DNA from: Oscillospiraceae bacterium
Lineage (GTDB): Bacteria; Bacillota; Clostridia; Oscillospirales; Ruminococcaceae
Reading direction: 5' to 3'
Assembly: GCA_015067215.1 (NCBI GenBank)
Contig: SVMW01000005.1
Span: 1-64,000 of the forward strand
DNA length: 64,000 nt
Part shown: positions 19,841-29,609 of the stretch, piece by piece
How the letters are laid out: the number at the start of each line of letters is the position of its first letter
Position numbering within the stretch: the stretch's first letter is position 1
Program-made: the position numbers and the translations under genes
The notes under the pieces: model-generated
What the model was told of the DNA's origin: nothing
What the model saw: the letters and a program-made list of their open reading frames with translations, nothing else
Databases searched by the model: none

Positions 19841-20870
19841 CTGTGATGACTCCTTTTGATTTAAGATAACCATACATAAAGGATACGGTTTTTGTTATGC
19901 CGAAAATTCGGCACATAAGGTAAAGAATGGCGTTTCTGTTTAAAGGCAGAGGCACTTCTTTTATATAAGGGGTGATAAACTGTGCTATAACAGCACTTCT
20001 TTCCAGTGCAAATTCTCTGGTAATATCACCTTTAAGCTGTTCAAAACAGTAGTTGAGTTTATCTTTTATAAATTCTATACGTTTCTGTTCCACGCGTTTA
20101 CGGGTGGCGTCAGATAAATTCCAGAACTGTGTGTCTCTGAAAAGTTCCGATTCGTGGCACAGTGCAGTGTAGTAGGATTTGTGGGAAATATTGCTGGTTA
20201 TTGAACCTTCTCTGGGGTTAAAGTAGGTTATGGCACTGAAACTGCCGTAAGCCACGCTGTCAAGACAGCGGTAGCATCTCAGTGAAAAGTCAAAATCCTC
20301 ACTGATAATGTAACGGGTGTCAAAGGAAAGTCCGTTGGCGGTGATAAAGCTGTTTTTAAAAAACTTGCGGCATACAGACGGCATCAGTTTGCCGTTAAGC
20401 CACATAAGCACAGCGCGCTCATCCTTTGATATGTCTGCACCTAAAATTTCAGGGGCAGGGGAGGAATGGGGATATTCCTTGATTTCATCAAAGCGTTTTA
20501 CAGTGATGCCGACTTCCAGCATATCGGGATTGTTGTTTTTTATAATTGTATCGTAAGCATTCTGCAGTACATCGGTGTTCATGGTGTCATCACTGTCGAT
20601 AAAAAACAGATATTCACCATCTGCTGCATGCAGAACGGCATTGCGTGCGGTGGCAGGACCACCGTTTGCACGGGATATAACTTTTATTCTTGCATCTTTT
20701 GCAGCATAGCTGTTAAGTATACAGAGGCTTTTATCCTTTGAACCGTCATCTACGCAGATTATTTCAAAATTGTCAAAACCCTGACAGAGAATGCTGTCGA
20801 TGCATTCTCCAACCCATTTTTCGGTGTTGTAAACGGGAATACCCACTGTAAAAAATGGTTTGTTTTTCAT
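19833..20870 (-). CDS. Family 2 glycosyltransferase (tandem paralogue)
   Basis: FTVGIPVYNTEKWVGECIDSIL, CVDDGSKDKSL, FFIDSDD. Confidence 0.9.
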   Translation of the reverse strand: MKNKPFFTVGIPVYNTEKWVGECIDSILCQGFDNFEIICVDDGSKDKSLCILNSYAAKDARIKVISRANGGPATARNAVLHAADGEYLFFIDSDDTMNTDVLQNAYDTIIKNNNPDMLEVGITVKRFDEIKEYPHSSPAPEILGADISKDERAVLMWLNGKLMPSVCRKFFKNSFITANGLSFDTRYIISEDFDFSLRCYRCLDSVAYGSFSAITYFNPREGSITSNISHKSYYTALCHESELFRDTQFWNLSDATRKRVEQKRIEFIKDKLNYCFEQLKGDITREFALERSAVIAQFITPYIKEVPLPLNRNAILYLMCRIFGITKTVSFMYGYLKSKGVITDE

Positions 20871-20911
20871 TTTTACCTCCCGGAAGTACCTGCTGGAATT
20901 TTTTGAAAGGA

Positions 20912-21949
20912 TTACTGTTTAAGCACAGCACCTTTCTTTTCAAGATAGGCATAAAGCCATCTGTAGGTTCTTTTAAGACCAAAGATGCGGTAAAGACGGA
21001 AGATAATTCCGTTGATGCCGCCTTCGGTTACAGGCAGGGAACATATATCTCTGCCAAAATATCCGTCCAACATATCAATCAGTCTGAAGCATTCTTCTTT
21101 AGGACGCTGCATTGCCATGCCCAATGTGCCGCTGCGCAGCTGACGCAGCAGGTCAAGGCGTTCTTTTTCAAGCTGCTGACGGGACCAGTCGGATATATCG
21201 TAAAATTCTATGTCATAATAAAATTCTGACCAACGGGACAAAACCCCTGCAACCGCTTTGTAGGACCAGTCTGTGGAAATGGATTTTTTGCGGTTTTTGT
21301 AGTAACGGAAGGCATAAAAATCTGCATATGCCATTGTGTCGGCCTTGCGGCAGAGGTTAAATGTGAAATCACTGTCTTCCTGTGCAAAAAGGCGTGGCAG
21401 AAATACAATGCCGTTATTGACAATAAGTTCGCGCTTTATGAACTTTGTCATAACCTGGTCAACGGTTTTTTTGCTAAGCCACATTCTTATCCAGCGTTCA
21501 TCCTTTGAAAAATCAGGGTTAAAGTATTCATCCCCGGGATAAACTGCAGGGCACAGGGTTTCCACACCATCTACCACACGGATAAAGCCTGTGTGCAGAA
21601 GGTCAGGAAAATTGTTTTTTTCAAGTTCTGCATATGCTTTTGCCAGAACTTCCTCACACATTGCATCATCGCTGTCCAAAACATAGATGTACCTGCCTTT
21701 AGCGGTGTAAAACATGGCATTTCTTGCGCTGGACGGGCCGTCGTTAGGGCGTGTGATGACGGTTATTCTGTCATCCTTTGCAGCGTATTCCCTTAAAACT
21801 TCAAGGCTGTTGTCGCTGCTGCCGTCATCTACAAAGATAATTTCAAAATCGGTAAAGCTCTGACTGTATATGCTGTCCATACATCTTTTGAGGTATGGAG
21901 AGGTGTTGTATACAGGAATACCAATACTGAAAAAAGGCTGTTTTTCCAT
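20912..21949 (-). CDS. Family 2 glycosyltransferase (tandem paralogue)
   Basis: FSIGIPVYNTSPYLKRCMDSIY, FVDDGSSDNSL, YVLDSDD. Confidence 0.9.
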   Translation of the reverse strand: MEKQPFFSIGIPVYNTSPYLKRCMDSIYSQSFTDFEIIFVDDGSSDNSLEVLREYAAKDDRITVITRPNDGPSSARNAMFYTAKGRYIYVLDSDDAMCEEVLAKAYAELEKNNFPDLLHTGFIRVVDGVETLCPAVYPGDEYFNPDFSKDERWIRMWLSKKTVDQVMTKFIKRELIVNNGIVFLPRLFAQEDSDFTFNLCRKADTMAYADFYAFRYYKNRKKSISTDWSYKAVAGVLSRWSEFYYDIEFYDISDWSRQQLEKERLDLLRQLRSGTLGMAMQRPKEECFRLIDMLDGYFGRDICSLPVTEGGINGIIFRLYRIFGLKRTYRWLYAYLEKKGAVLKQ

Positions 21950-22049
21950 AATAATCCTCTGAAATACATCAAGACAGGGGGCAGACAGAGAATAACAAAT
22001 GCCTGCGCAGCTGAATTGAATGTACTTTTGGTAATAAAACTAATAAAAA

Positions 22050-23654
22050 TTACAGATTGTTGATAAGACCTGTAACACGGCGTCTGCCACCGCGGAGGTC
22101 GTTTTTGATAAGTGTCTTGTGGTAATATTCTCGGCTTTCCTTATCCATTTCTGCAAGCATATTCAGGTTGGAGCGGATAATGCTGTCGGTTGGGTTTAAA
22201 CCAAGGTAGATAAAGCCGTTTTCGTGATTGATAAAGCCGTGGGCTTCTTCGCGCTGGTTTTGTGCCATTACCATACTTGGAATACCAAGCAAAGCAAGTT
22301 CATAGGCTGTTCTGCCGCGGCTTGTAACACCTACATCGCAGGAAGCCATAAGTTTTGGCATATTGCTTACGTCGTAGTAAACAGAGATGTGAGGATAGCT
22401 GTTGTATTCCATAAGCTGTTCCACATTCTGTTTTGCACGGCCCAGAACTACAGTGAAGTTGTATTTTTCGTATTCAGGTGCTTTGATGATATCGAGAATT
22501 CTGTCGGTGTAGTTCTGTGGGTCTGCACCGCCAAAACTGATAAATACATTTTTCACCTGGTCGTTGATTTCAATAGGGTCATACAGCATAAACATTTTTG
22601 CGGCAATGAAATATTTTTCACCGTTGTGGAAATGTTTGCTGGCAGGGTTATCGTTGAAAAGTGCATTGAACACAAGGTCGGCGTGGTATGCACCTTCGCC
22701 GTCATCTTCAAAGTTGACAATCTTTGCATCAGGCATTGCAGCACGCAAAGCTATCATATAGTCTATGGAAGTTGTAAGGATATCGTTGATAAAGATATCA
22801 TACTGTTTTTCCTTAAGGATGGTAAAAAGTTCGCCTATGCCGTTTACAGGGATAAGGTTGTGTGTGGTAGTGCCGAAAATTTCAGGGGAAGTCTGGTTGA
22901 TATCATAGTAGATGTCAGGCTTTGAATAAAATTCGTCACTCAGTTCCAGCGCTCTGTAAACATGGCCTGTTCCGCGTTTGTTGTTGCCGTTAACATAAAA
23001 ACCAATCTTTGTGCGTTTGAGCAGGAATTCGGCTGTTCTCAGGTCCTGAAAAGTGTCGATGTCAACTGCTTCATCTTCGCCGATTTCGAAAACCTCAACC
23101 TTTGCACCTATGCGGCTGTCTTCTTTAAGAGCACGTCTGTTTGTAACAACAAAGGCGCCTGTTTCGAGAAAGTTTGCAGGCAGATACTGACGGTTAAGGC
23201 GTTTTTCGTAGTTAGGCTTAACCTTGCCGTTTTCGTCAAGTCCCCAGGAAAGGTGTGGGGCATTGATGGCGGAAATAACAGTGTCCAGGTCGTTTTTTAT
23301 TGCGTGTTCAATGGCGTTGTCCAGAGTTTCCACCTTTAAAGTTGGGCTGGTTGGCTGCATTGTAACAATGTAATCAAACTCTCTGCCAAGAGAAGCGTCG
23401 TAGATAACACCGTCAAGAGTTGCCTTGCTGTCGCACAGGTGTGCTGCACGGTGATGGACGGTAACACCCATCTGTTCAGCGACAATTTCAACCTGAGGAG
23501 AGTCGGTTGTAACAACGATGTCGGTGATGTACTTTGAATTTTTTGCATTGGCAATAGCATAGGAAATAAGCGGTTTGCCATTGATAAGACGAATGTTTTT
23601 GTTTGGAATACCAACACTGCCTGCACGGGCAGGAATAACGGCTAAAATTTTCAT
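22050..23654 (-). CDS. NeuA-like CMP-nonulosonate cytidylyltransferase fused to a PseG/SpsG-like domain
   Basis: N-terminus MKILAVIPARAGSVGIPNKNIRLINGKPLISYAI; C-terminus GNNKRGTGHVYRALEL, VFISFGGADPQNYTDRIL, DVGVTSRGRTAYELALLGIPSMVMAQN. Confidence 0.88.
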   Translation of the reverse strand: MKILAVIPARAGSVGIPNKNIRLINGKPLISYAIANAKNSKYITDIVVTTDSPQVEIVAEQMGVTVHHRAAHLCDSKATLDGVIYDASLGREFDYIVTMQPTSPTLKVETLDNAIEHAIKNDLDTVISAINAPHLSWGLDENGKVKPNYEKRLNRQYLPANFLETGAFVVTNRRALKEDSRIGAKVEVFEIGEDEAVDIDTFQDLRTAEFLLKRTKIGFYVNGNNKRGTGHVYRALELSDEFYSKPDIYYDINQTSPEIFGTTTHNLIPVNGIGELFTILKEKQYDIFINDILTTSIDYMIALRAAMPDAKIVNFEDDGEGAYHADLVFNALFNDNPASKHFHNGEKYFIAAKMFMLYDPIEINDQVKNVFISFGGADPQNYTDRILDIIKAPEYEKYNFTVVLGRAKQNVEQLMEYNSYPHISVYYDVSNMPKLMASCDVGVTSRGRTAYELALLGIPSMVMAQNQREEAHGFINHENGFIYLGLNPTDSIIRSNLNMLAEMDKESREYYHKTLIKNDLRGGRRRVTGLINNL

Positions 23655-23677
23655 AAATTAACTTCCTTTCGGAAAAT

Positions 23678-25048
23678 TTATCCTATAATAGTGCGGAATT
23701 TTGCAATAAGGGCGTCGATTTCTTCCTGGGAGGAAGCGTTTGTTTTTGTGCGGCCCTCGTAATATTTTTTAAGCTTTGCAAGGTTTTTGCGGTCAGGAAT
23801 TTCCTTGTCTCTGCGGTTGTTGAGCAGAGGGAAGTTCCAGGTGGTTGCCTTTGCAAGTTTTACAAGAAGAATGTTGGGGTAAGAGTTCCAGAATTTTATA
23901 TAGTTGTTTTCAAAAGCTCTTTCCTTTGCACAGTTGGTAGGGAAATAGTTTTTGCAGCTGTAGCTTGTGCTGTGGAAAGTTTCTTCCAGAACATCGCAGA
24001 GATTTTTATAAACAGGTGTTTCGCTCTGCATATAACATTCTGCGAATTTTGTTGTATCCAGCGGCTGATTAGGAGTATTTAAATCCATTTCAACAGTTGT
24101 TTTGAACTGGTCATAGGTTTTAACAGTTTCGCCGCCTTCAAAGAACGGATATGTCACGCGGTGATCAACAGGGACAGGTTCGAGAATAAATGCCTGCTTG
24201 CCTGCAGCATAAACTTCTGCTGCGGAGGTGCTTGTCCAGTTGTAAATTTTATCACAGTTGCTTATCCAGTGTTTTACAGGATATTTGGAGATGTAATAAA
24301 AGTTAGGGATTTCTTCGGCAAGTTTAAGCAGCACAGGGTTATCTGATTCGGACGGATGTGCGCGATAGATAAACTGATGGTCAGGATATTCCCTGCAGGC
24401 TGCACCAAACCAGTCAAGCACAGCTTTCTGACTGTCGATGGTGTTTTTTACAAACACATCGTTGAAATCTCCCGGTGCGGTGCCCATATTTTCCTTTGGC
24501 ATTGTTGCAATTGCAAAGGAGGATATGAACAGGCTGGTGGTTTTGTTTGTATCAAGCCCGAACTCACTGAAAAGTTCATCCCTGGTTTTTATAAATGGTC
24601 TGAACTCGTCACGGTAGAAGTCAAGGGAAATATAGCCGCATACTTTAAGAAATTCATCAGCTACATTATATTTTGCCATAAGGCGGTTTTTGGTGTTTTC
24701 TCCCCAGCAGATATGGCGTGTAACAAGGGCATCGCCGGCAAAATCCCAGCTGGTTGCGCCGTCAGCTTCGGCATAGCCGTTGCGCAGCACCTGTTCCCAC
24801 TGCAGGTTTACCACCTTGCGGAAACGGGAAGCGTGACGTGTAAAGAATTTGTAGGTGTCGGTTGTGTAACATGCAGAAACCACCAGCACCTCGGCGTCAT
24901 AGTCTTCAAAAGGGTTGTTAAGACAGGCCCAGGTGTTTAAAAATGCAACAGAAAAACCTCTGCGCTGGAGCTCTGCAGCAAGGAGAGTGATGTTTTCCAG
25001 TTCTCTGTTTTTAACTTCGTATACGAATAAAAAATCTGTTTTAATCAT
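23678..25048 (-). CDS. Surface carbohydrate biosynthesis protein, possibly a CDP-glycerol glycerophosphotransferase or capsule-type transferase
   Basis: FIYRAHPSE, KIYNWTSTSAAEVYAAGKQAFILEPVP; locus context. Confidence 0.55.
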   Translation of the reverse strand: MIKTDFLFVYEVKNRELENITLLAAELQRRGFSVAFLNTWACLNNPFEDYDAEVLVVSACYTTDTYKFFTRHASRFRKVVNLQWEQVLRNGYAEADGATSWDFAGDALVTRHICWGENTKNRLMAKYNVADEFLKVCGYISLDFYRDEFRPFIKTRDELFSEFGLDTNKTTSLFISSFAIATMPKENMGTAPGDFNDVFVKNTIDSQKAVLDWFGAACREYPDHQFIYRAHPSESDNPVLLKLAEEIPNFYYISKYPVKHWISNCDKIYNWTSTSAAEVYAAGKQAFILEPVPVDHRVTYPFFEGGETVKTYDQFKTTVEMDLNTPNQPLDTTKFAECYMQSETPVYKNLCDVLEETFHSTSYSCKNYFPTNCAKERAFENNYIKFWNSYPNILLVKLAKATTWNFPLLNNRRDKEIPDRKNLAKLKKYYEGRTKTNASSQEEIDALIAKFRTIIG

Positions 25049-25051
25049 AAA

Positions 25052-26323
25052 TTATTTAACCTGTACAATGTGAATAGGTTCCAGAACACTGTAGCCCCAG
25101 GAACCAGGGAACCATTTGATTGTCTGCTGGTTTTTGTTTTCTTCCACCTCAAAGCCGAAAGCATTGATAACATCATCGTGGTAAAGGTAACGTTCGGTAT
25201 CAACAAAACCCATGGATAAGTCGCCCATATATTTGCCCGGTGTGATGGTGGAAAGGTCAATTTCTATATCAACATGGCAGTTGTCGCCTTTGGTGATTTT
25301 AAACGGTTCAGAAAAGTATGTGCCGGTAAAGTTTACACCGGCATATTTCAGTGTGCAGCGGATAACCTCTTTGTCATAATCCTCAAAACAGTTGTAATGG
25401 ATACGCATTTTAAGCTTGTCAGGCACTGTGAAAACAAGGTTGTCGCGGTCAAGAATTTCGTAACCCAGCATTTTTGCTGTGTGTGTTGCAGCAGGGCTGC
25501 CGTTGGAAATTTCAGGGAATTTTCCGCCCATAGTCATGGAAATTGTTTCGTCGGAATAAACCTTGATAGCTTCTTCAACGTTGCCGTCATAGATGATTTT
25601 GCCCTCTTTGAGAACTATACATCTGGAGCAGAGCTGACGGATTGTTGCCATGTTGTGGCTTACATACAGAACTGTTTTGCCCTCTGTGTGAGCAGCTTCG
25701 TACATTTTTGTAAGACATTTTTTCTGGAATTTGATATCGCCAACAGCCAGAACTTCGTCCATAATCATAATGTCACTGTCAAGGTGTGCAGCAACGGAGA
25801 ATGCAAGTTTTACATACATACCGCTGGAATATCTTTTAACAGGTGTGTCAATAAAGTCGCGGCATTCGCTGAACTCGATAATCTGGTCCATTTTGGCATC
25901 AATTTCTTCCTTTTTCATGCCGAGGATAGTTCCGTTCATATATACATTTTCTCGGCCTGTGAGTTCAGGGTTGAAGCCGGTGCCAACCTCCAGCATACAG
26001 GCGATTTTGCCGCGGAGGGTAATGGAACCTTCGCTTGGCGCGGTGATGCGGGAGATAAGCTTGAGCATTGTGGATTTGCCTGCGCCGTTAACGCCGATAA
26101 CACCAACTGCTTCGCCCGGCATAACTGTAAGGTTTATGCCGTTGAGTGCCATAAAGGTCTGACCTTTGAGACGTTCTTCGCCAATGATGGAGTTAGGGTC
26201 TTCCTTGCCCTGAACTTTAGCCCAGAAGCTCTGCCAGTCAGCACGGAGAGTTGTGCCGCCTATAACACCCATACGATAGCGTTTTTTAAGATTTTTTATT
26301 TCAATAATAGGTTTTTGTTCCAT
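25052..26323 (-). CDS. Polysaccharide ABC transporter ATP-binding protein with Wzt-like C-terminal domain
   Basis: GVNGAGKSTMLKLI Walker A, MNGTILGM, YSSGMYVKLAFSVAAHLDSDIMIMDEVLAVGD; about 170-aa C-terminal extension. Confidence 0.93.
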   Translation of the reverse strand: MEQKPIIEIKNLKKRYRMGVIGGTTLRADWQSFWAKVQGKEDPNSIIGEERLKGQTFMALNGINLTVMPGEAVGVIGVNGAGKSTMLKLISRITAPSEGSITLRGKIACMLEVGTGFNPELTGRENVYMNGTILGMKKEEIDAKMDQIIEFSECRDFIDTPVKRYSSGMYVKLAFSVAAHLDSDIMIMDEVLAVGDIKFQKKCLTKMYEAAHTEGKTVLYVSHNMATIRQLCSRCIVLKEGKIIYDGNVEEAIKVYSDETISMTMGGKFPEISNGSPAATHTAKMLGYEILDRDNLVFTVPDKLKMRIHYNCFEDYDKEVIRCTLKYAGVNFTGTYFSEPFKITKGDNCHVDIEIDLSTITPGKYMGDLSMGFVDTERYLYHDDVINAFGFEVEENKNQQTIKWFPGSWGYSVLEPIHIVQVK

Positions 26324-26347
26324 TTTGTTTCCTCTTTTTGAGATGTA

Positions 26348-27187
26348 TTAAACTGTATCGATAAAGGTTTTTTCTACTTTGCTGAAAAGAACAAGGCCGA
26401 TAAAGGCAATAACCAGTGTCAGCACAATGGAGAAAATCCAGCTTTCCAGCATAAAGTGGCCGGAACCGAGAAATGCCCATTTGAAGTTGTTCATAACAGG
26501 TGTCATAGGGTTAATTGTAAGAAGTTTGTACATAAGGCCGTTTGTTGTGTCCATTGTGTAAACAACAGGTGTTACATACATCCACAGCTGTACTGCAAGA
26601 GGAAGCACATAAACAAAGTCACGGTATTTTGCACAAAGTGCAGAGGACACAAGCCCGATTGCCAGTGAAAGTATTGCTGTATGAAGAATAAACACAGGTG
26701 CAAGCAGCATTCTTGCAGAGAATGCAACATCTCCTTTTAATGCATATATGCCGAAAATCAGGATAAGAGCAACAAACTGGATAAGGAAGTTGATTACAGA
26801 ACTGATTGTCTGGGAGATAGGCACTGTAAGGCGGGGGAAGTAAATTTTGCCGTAAACAGCAGCGTTTGCACCAAAAATGTTGGAGTTGTTTGTGGTGTTG
26901 GTGCTGCAGAGATTCCACAGTGTGTTACCAGCCATATAAAACAGGAACTGAGGCACACCGTCGGTGGAAAGGCCTGCAAACTGACCAAAGATAAAGGTGA
27001 AGATGATACTTGTCACAAGCGGGTTGAGAACAAGCCATACAGGACCGAGAATAGTCTGCTTGTAAGCAATTTTAAAGTTTCTTGTTACAAAGTTTACAAT
27101 AAGGTCCTTGTATTCCAGGGTTTCCTTAAGGTCGAAATCAAGCCACTTGTTGCTGGCGGTGATAACAACTTCTTTTTTGTTTTCCAT
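26348..27187 (-). CDS. Polysaccharide ABC transporter permease (Wzm/TagG-like)
   Basis: FVTRNFKIAYKQTILGPVWLVLNPL; 6-TM pattern; adjacent to the ATPase gene. Confidence 0.93.
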   Translation of the reverse strand: MENKKEVVITASNKWLDFDLKETLEYKDLIVNFVTRNFKIAYKQTILGPVWLVLNPLVTSIIFTFIFGQFAGLSTDGVPQFLFYMAGNTLWNLCSTNTTNNSNIFGANAAVYGKIYFPRLTVPISQTISSVINFLIQFVALILIFGIYALKGDVAFSARMLLAPVFILHTAILSLAIGLVSSALCAKYRDFVYVLPLAVQLWMYVTPVVYTMDTTNGLMYKLLTINPMTPVMNNFKWAFLGSGHFMLESWIFSIVLTLVIAFIGLVLFSKVEKTFIDTV

Positions 27188-27237
27188 ATTTTTTCTCCGT
27201 TGATTTTTATATGTTTAATTTAAGTTTATTTTCATAA

Positions 27238-28512
27238 TTATATCTTATCAATTATATCACAGAATACATCTGTTGCATAGTTGAGTGTGCAGTTGTAAAA
27301 CAGCTTTTCAACCTCTTCAAAGGCTGTATGACTGCCTTTGCAATCTGCAAGGAACTGACAGAGAGCTGACGTGCTGTCACAGCTGCTGTTCCATTCTTCC
27401 AGGGTGACAGAACAGGGATATCGGCTGATGTATTCCCTTGCGGGACAGTTGTGGATTTTTTCCACATTGATAATCGGCTTGCCAAAAGCAAAGTAGTCGA
27501 AAATTTTGCTTGGCACCTGATTGTCATAAGTATTGCCGATGTTTATAAGCACATCGGCCTGTTCCATTGTGGCAAAGGCTTTTTCAAGAGGCACATTACC
27601 GTGGTGTACAACCCAGTCGTTTTCAGTCATAAAACGTCTGAGACTGTCGCTTTCGTTGCTGCCGAGAAAATGCAGTTTAAAACGGTCGCAGCCGCTTTTG
27701 CGCACAGCTGAAAGACTGTCCAGCAAAAACTGAGGGTTGCGGTAATCATCGTGAACAATGCCGCAGAACAGCAGATTTACAATGTCTTTATCAAAGCTGA
27801 ACACACAGTCCTGAGGGTTGTGTTCAGGCAGTTTTTTTACGTTAGGGAAATCCAGCGGCACCATTTTGTCAAGATATCTGCTGTATGACGGATGCTGGGA
27901 ATATTGCCTGTACAGAACAGGTGTGGTGATTATCTGCCGGCATTTTTCAAACAGGGAGGTTTCCTGTTCTGTATGCTGTGCGGCGAGGGGCTGCATAATG
28001 TCGGCACGGTGAAGCCCCCATGGGTCAAGCTGCCAGGCTATTACGGGGATATCCCATTTGTTCTGTGTAACAAGGGCAAAGTTTTGTATAAAAGGCATAT
28101 AGCTTACCACAATCATATCGGCTTTTTCTCTGTCGGCAAGCTGTTTAAGCTGTTTTGCATAGCTGTCGGCACAGTAAAGTTCTTTTTTGCCTATGTTGTA
28201 GCGGTAAAGCAGTGCGGCGGTGTAAACAGGGTGTGCAAAGTAAAATTTCTTTTTTGCCTGTTCCCTTGCAAGACCGCTGCTGCGTACAAAATTTTCCAGC
28301 GACAGAAAAGCCCTGTCACAGATGTGGGATGAATTTATGCGGACAAGTTTTAAACCGTCCTTGTTTTCGGTGCAGGCGTCATCAAAGTTTGAAAGGCCTG
28401 CAAAGATGCACCGGTGTCCTTTTTGGGCAAGGCTCTGTGCAACGTTGTATACAATTTTGTTGGTGGCGTGGAGCTGTTTGTCAAAATCCCCGGCCGCAAA
28501 AAGAATATTCAT
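27238..28512 (-). CDS. GT-B fold glycosyltransferase (GT4-like paralogue)
   Basis: NLLFCGIVHDDYRNPQFLLDSL; NIGNTYDNQVPSKIFDYFAFGKPI. Confidence 0.75.
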   Translation of the reverse strand: MNILFAAGDFDKQLHATNKIVYNVAQSLAQKGHRCIFAGLSNFDDACTENKDGLKLVRINSSHICDRAFLSLENFVRSSGLAREQAKKKFYFAHPVYTAALLYRYNIGKKELYCADSYAKQLKQLADREKADMIVVSYMPFIQNFALVTQNKWDIPVIAWQLDPWGLHRADIMQPLAAQHTEQETSLFEKCRQIITTPVLYRQYSQHPSYSRYLDKMVPLDFPNVKKLPEHNPQDCVFSFDKDIVNLLFCGIVHDDYRNPQFLLDSLSAVRKSGCDRFKLHFLGSNESDSLRRFMTENDWVVHHGNVPLEKAFATMEQADVLINIGNTYDNQVPSKIFDYFAFGKPIINVEKIHNCPAREYISRYPCSVTLEEWNSSCDSTSALCQFLADCKGSHTAFEEVEKLFYNCTLNYATDVFCDIIDKI

Positions 28513-28573
28513 AAAAGTTCTCCTGCAGAAACCCGCATAATATGTAAATGCTTATGCAGATGTGACAGAATAT

Positions 28574-29584
28574 TTATTTTTTGATTTTAAGGTATATCTG
28601 TGAAAGCACGCTTGGGACAACACAGTCAAAATGAGCAACATATCTGAGAGCGTTGCAGGTGATAAAAGCGTGGTTATTTGCAAATTCGGTAATGTGTTTT
28701 TTGTTTTTTACAAGTTTTTTGAGACGCTTAAGGTAGCTTATCTTTTTGGAAAGCGGCAGATTGTTGAAAAGTGCCATAACCATAAGGTCAACAAAAACAC
28801 TGTCGCGTATAATCCCGACACCTGAACAGTCAAAGCCGTTTTCGGTGGCAAATTTTTCCATGGCATCGAGATAAACAAGGTGTTCATCTATGGTTTTGTC
28901 AATCATTCGTTTGGAAATTGAGCCTTCCACCGAACGTCTCCAGCAGTAAAAGTGGCAGTTTTCAAGAATAACAGCCTTTTTGCAGACATTGGCAATGTGA
29001 AAGTTCATTTCCATATCTTCATAGATTGTGATTTTCGGGTCCAGCTCGTCTATAATCTGTTTGACAATTTCCGCCTTGTACAGCTTGTCGGTACGGCCGT
29101 AACTCCACTGGGAAGCAAACTGTCTGCCTGTGCGGAAATAATCTTTAAGAGCCTGTTGCTTAATCTGTTCTTCACTGAGTATTTCAAACTTGCGGTGAGA
29201 TGTTTTTTCTTTTCTTGAACCGTAAAAGTTAAGGTATTCGTATTCCACCAGATCAGCATCGTATTTTATAATGTTTTCCCTGAATATTTCAAAGGAATGA
29301 GGCAGGTACCAGTCATCACTGTCAAGAAATGCTATATATCTGCCGCAGGAGGCTTTTACACCGGTTATTACACCGCCGCGGGCACCGCCGCTGTTTTTCT
29401 GGTGGATAACCTTTATGCGTTCATCCTTTGATGCCCATATGTCACACAGCGTTCCGCTGTTGTCGGTAGAGCCGTCATCCACAAGAATGATTTCAAGGTT
29501 GGAATAGGTCTGGTCCACAAGACTCTGCACACATTCGTCGAGATATTCTTCCACATTGTAAACAGGGACGATAACACTGATCAT
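28574..29584 (-). CDS. Family 2 glycosyltransferase
   Basis: ISVIVPVYNVEEYLDECVQSL, LVDDGSTDNSGTLCD, FLDSDDWY. Confidence 0.9.
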   Translation of the reverse strand: MISVIVPVYNVEEYLDECVQSLVDQTYSNLEIILVDDGSTDNSGTLCDIWASKDERIKVIHQKNSGGARGGVITGVKASCGRYIAFLDSDDWYLPHSFEIFRENIIKYDADLVEYEYLNFYGSRKEKTSHRKFEILSEEQIKQQALKDYFRTGRQFASQWSYGRTDKLYKAEIVKQIIDELDPKITIYEDMEMNFHIANVCKKAVILENCHFYCWRRSVEGSISKRMIDKTIDEHLVYLDAMEKFATENGFDCSGVGIIRDSVFVDLMVMALFNNLPLSKKISYLKRLKKLVKNKKHITEFANNHAFITCNALRYVAHFDCVVPSVLSQIYLKIKK

Positions 29585-29609
29585 AGTAACAATCCTTTCG
29601 GGGCAGGGT

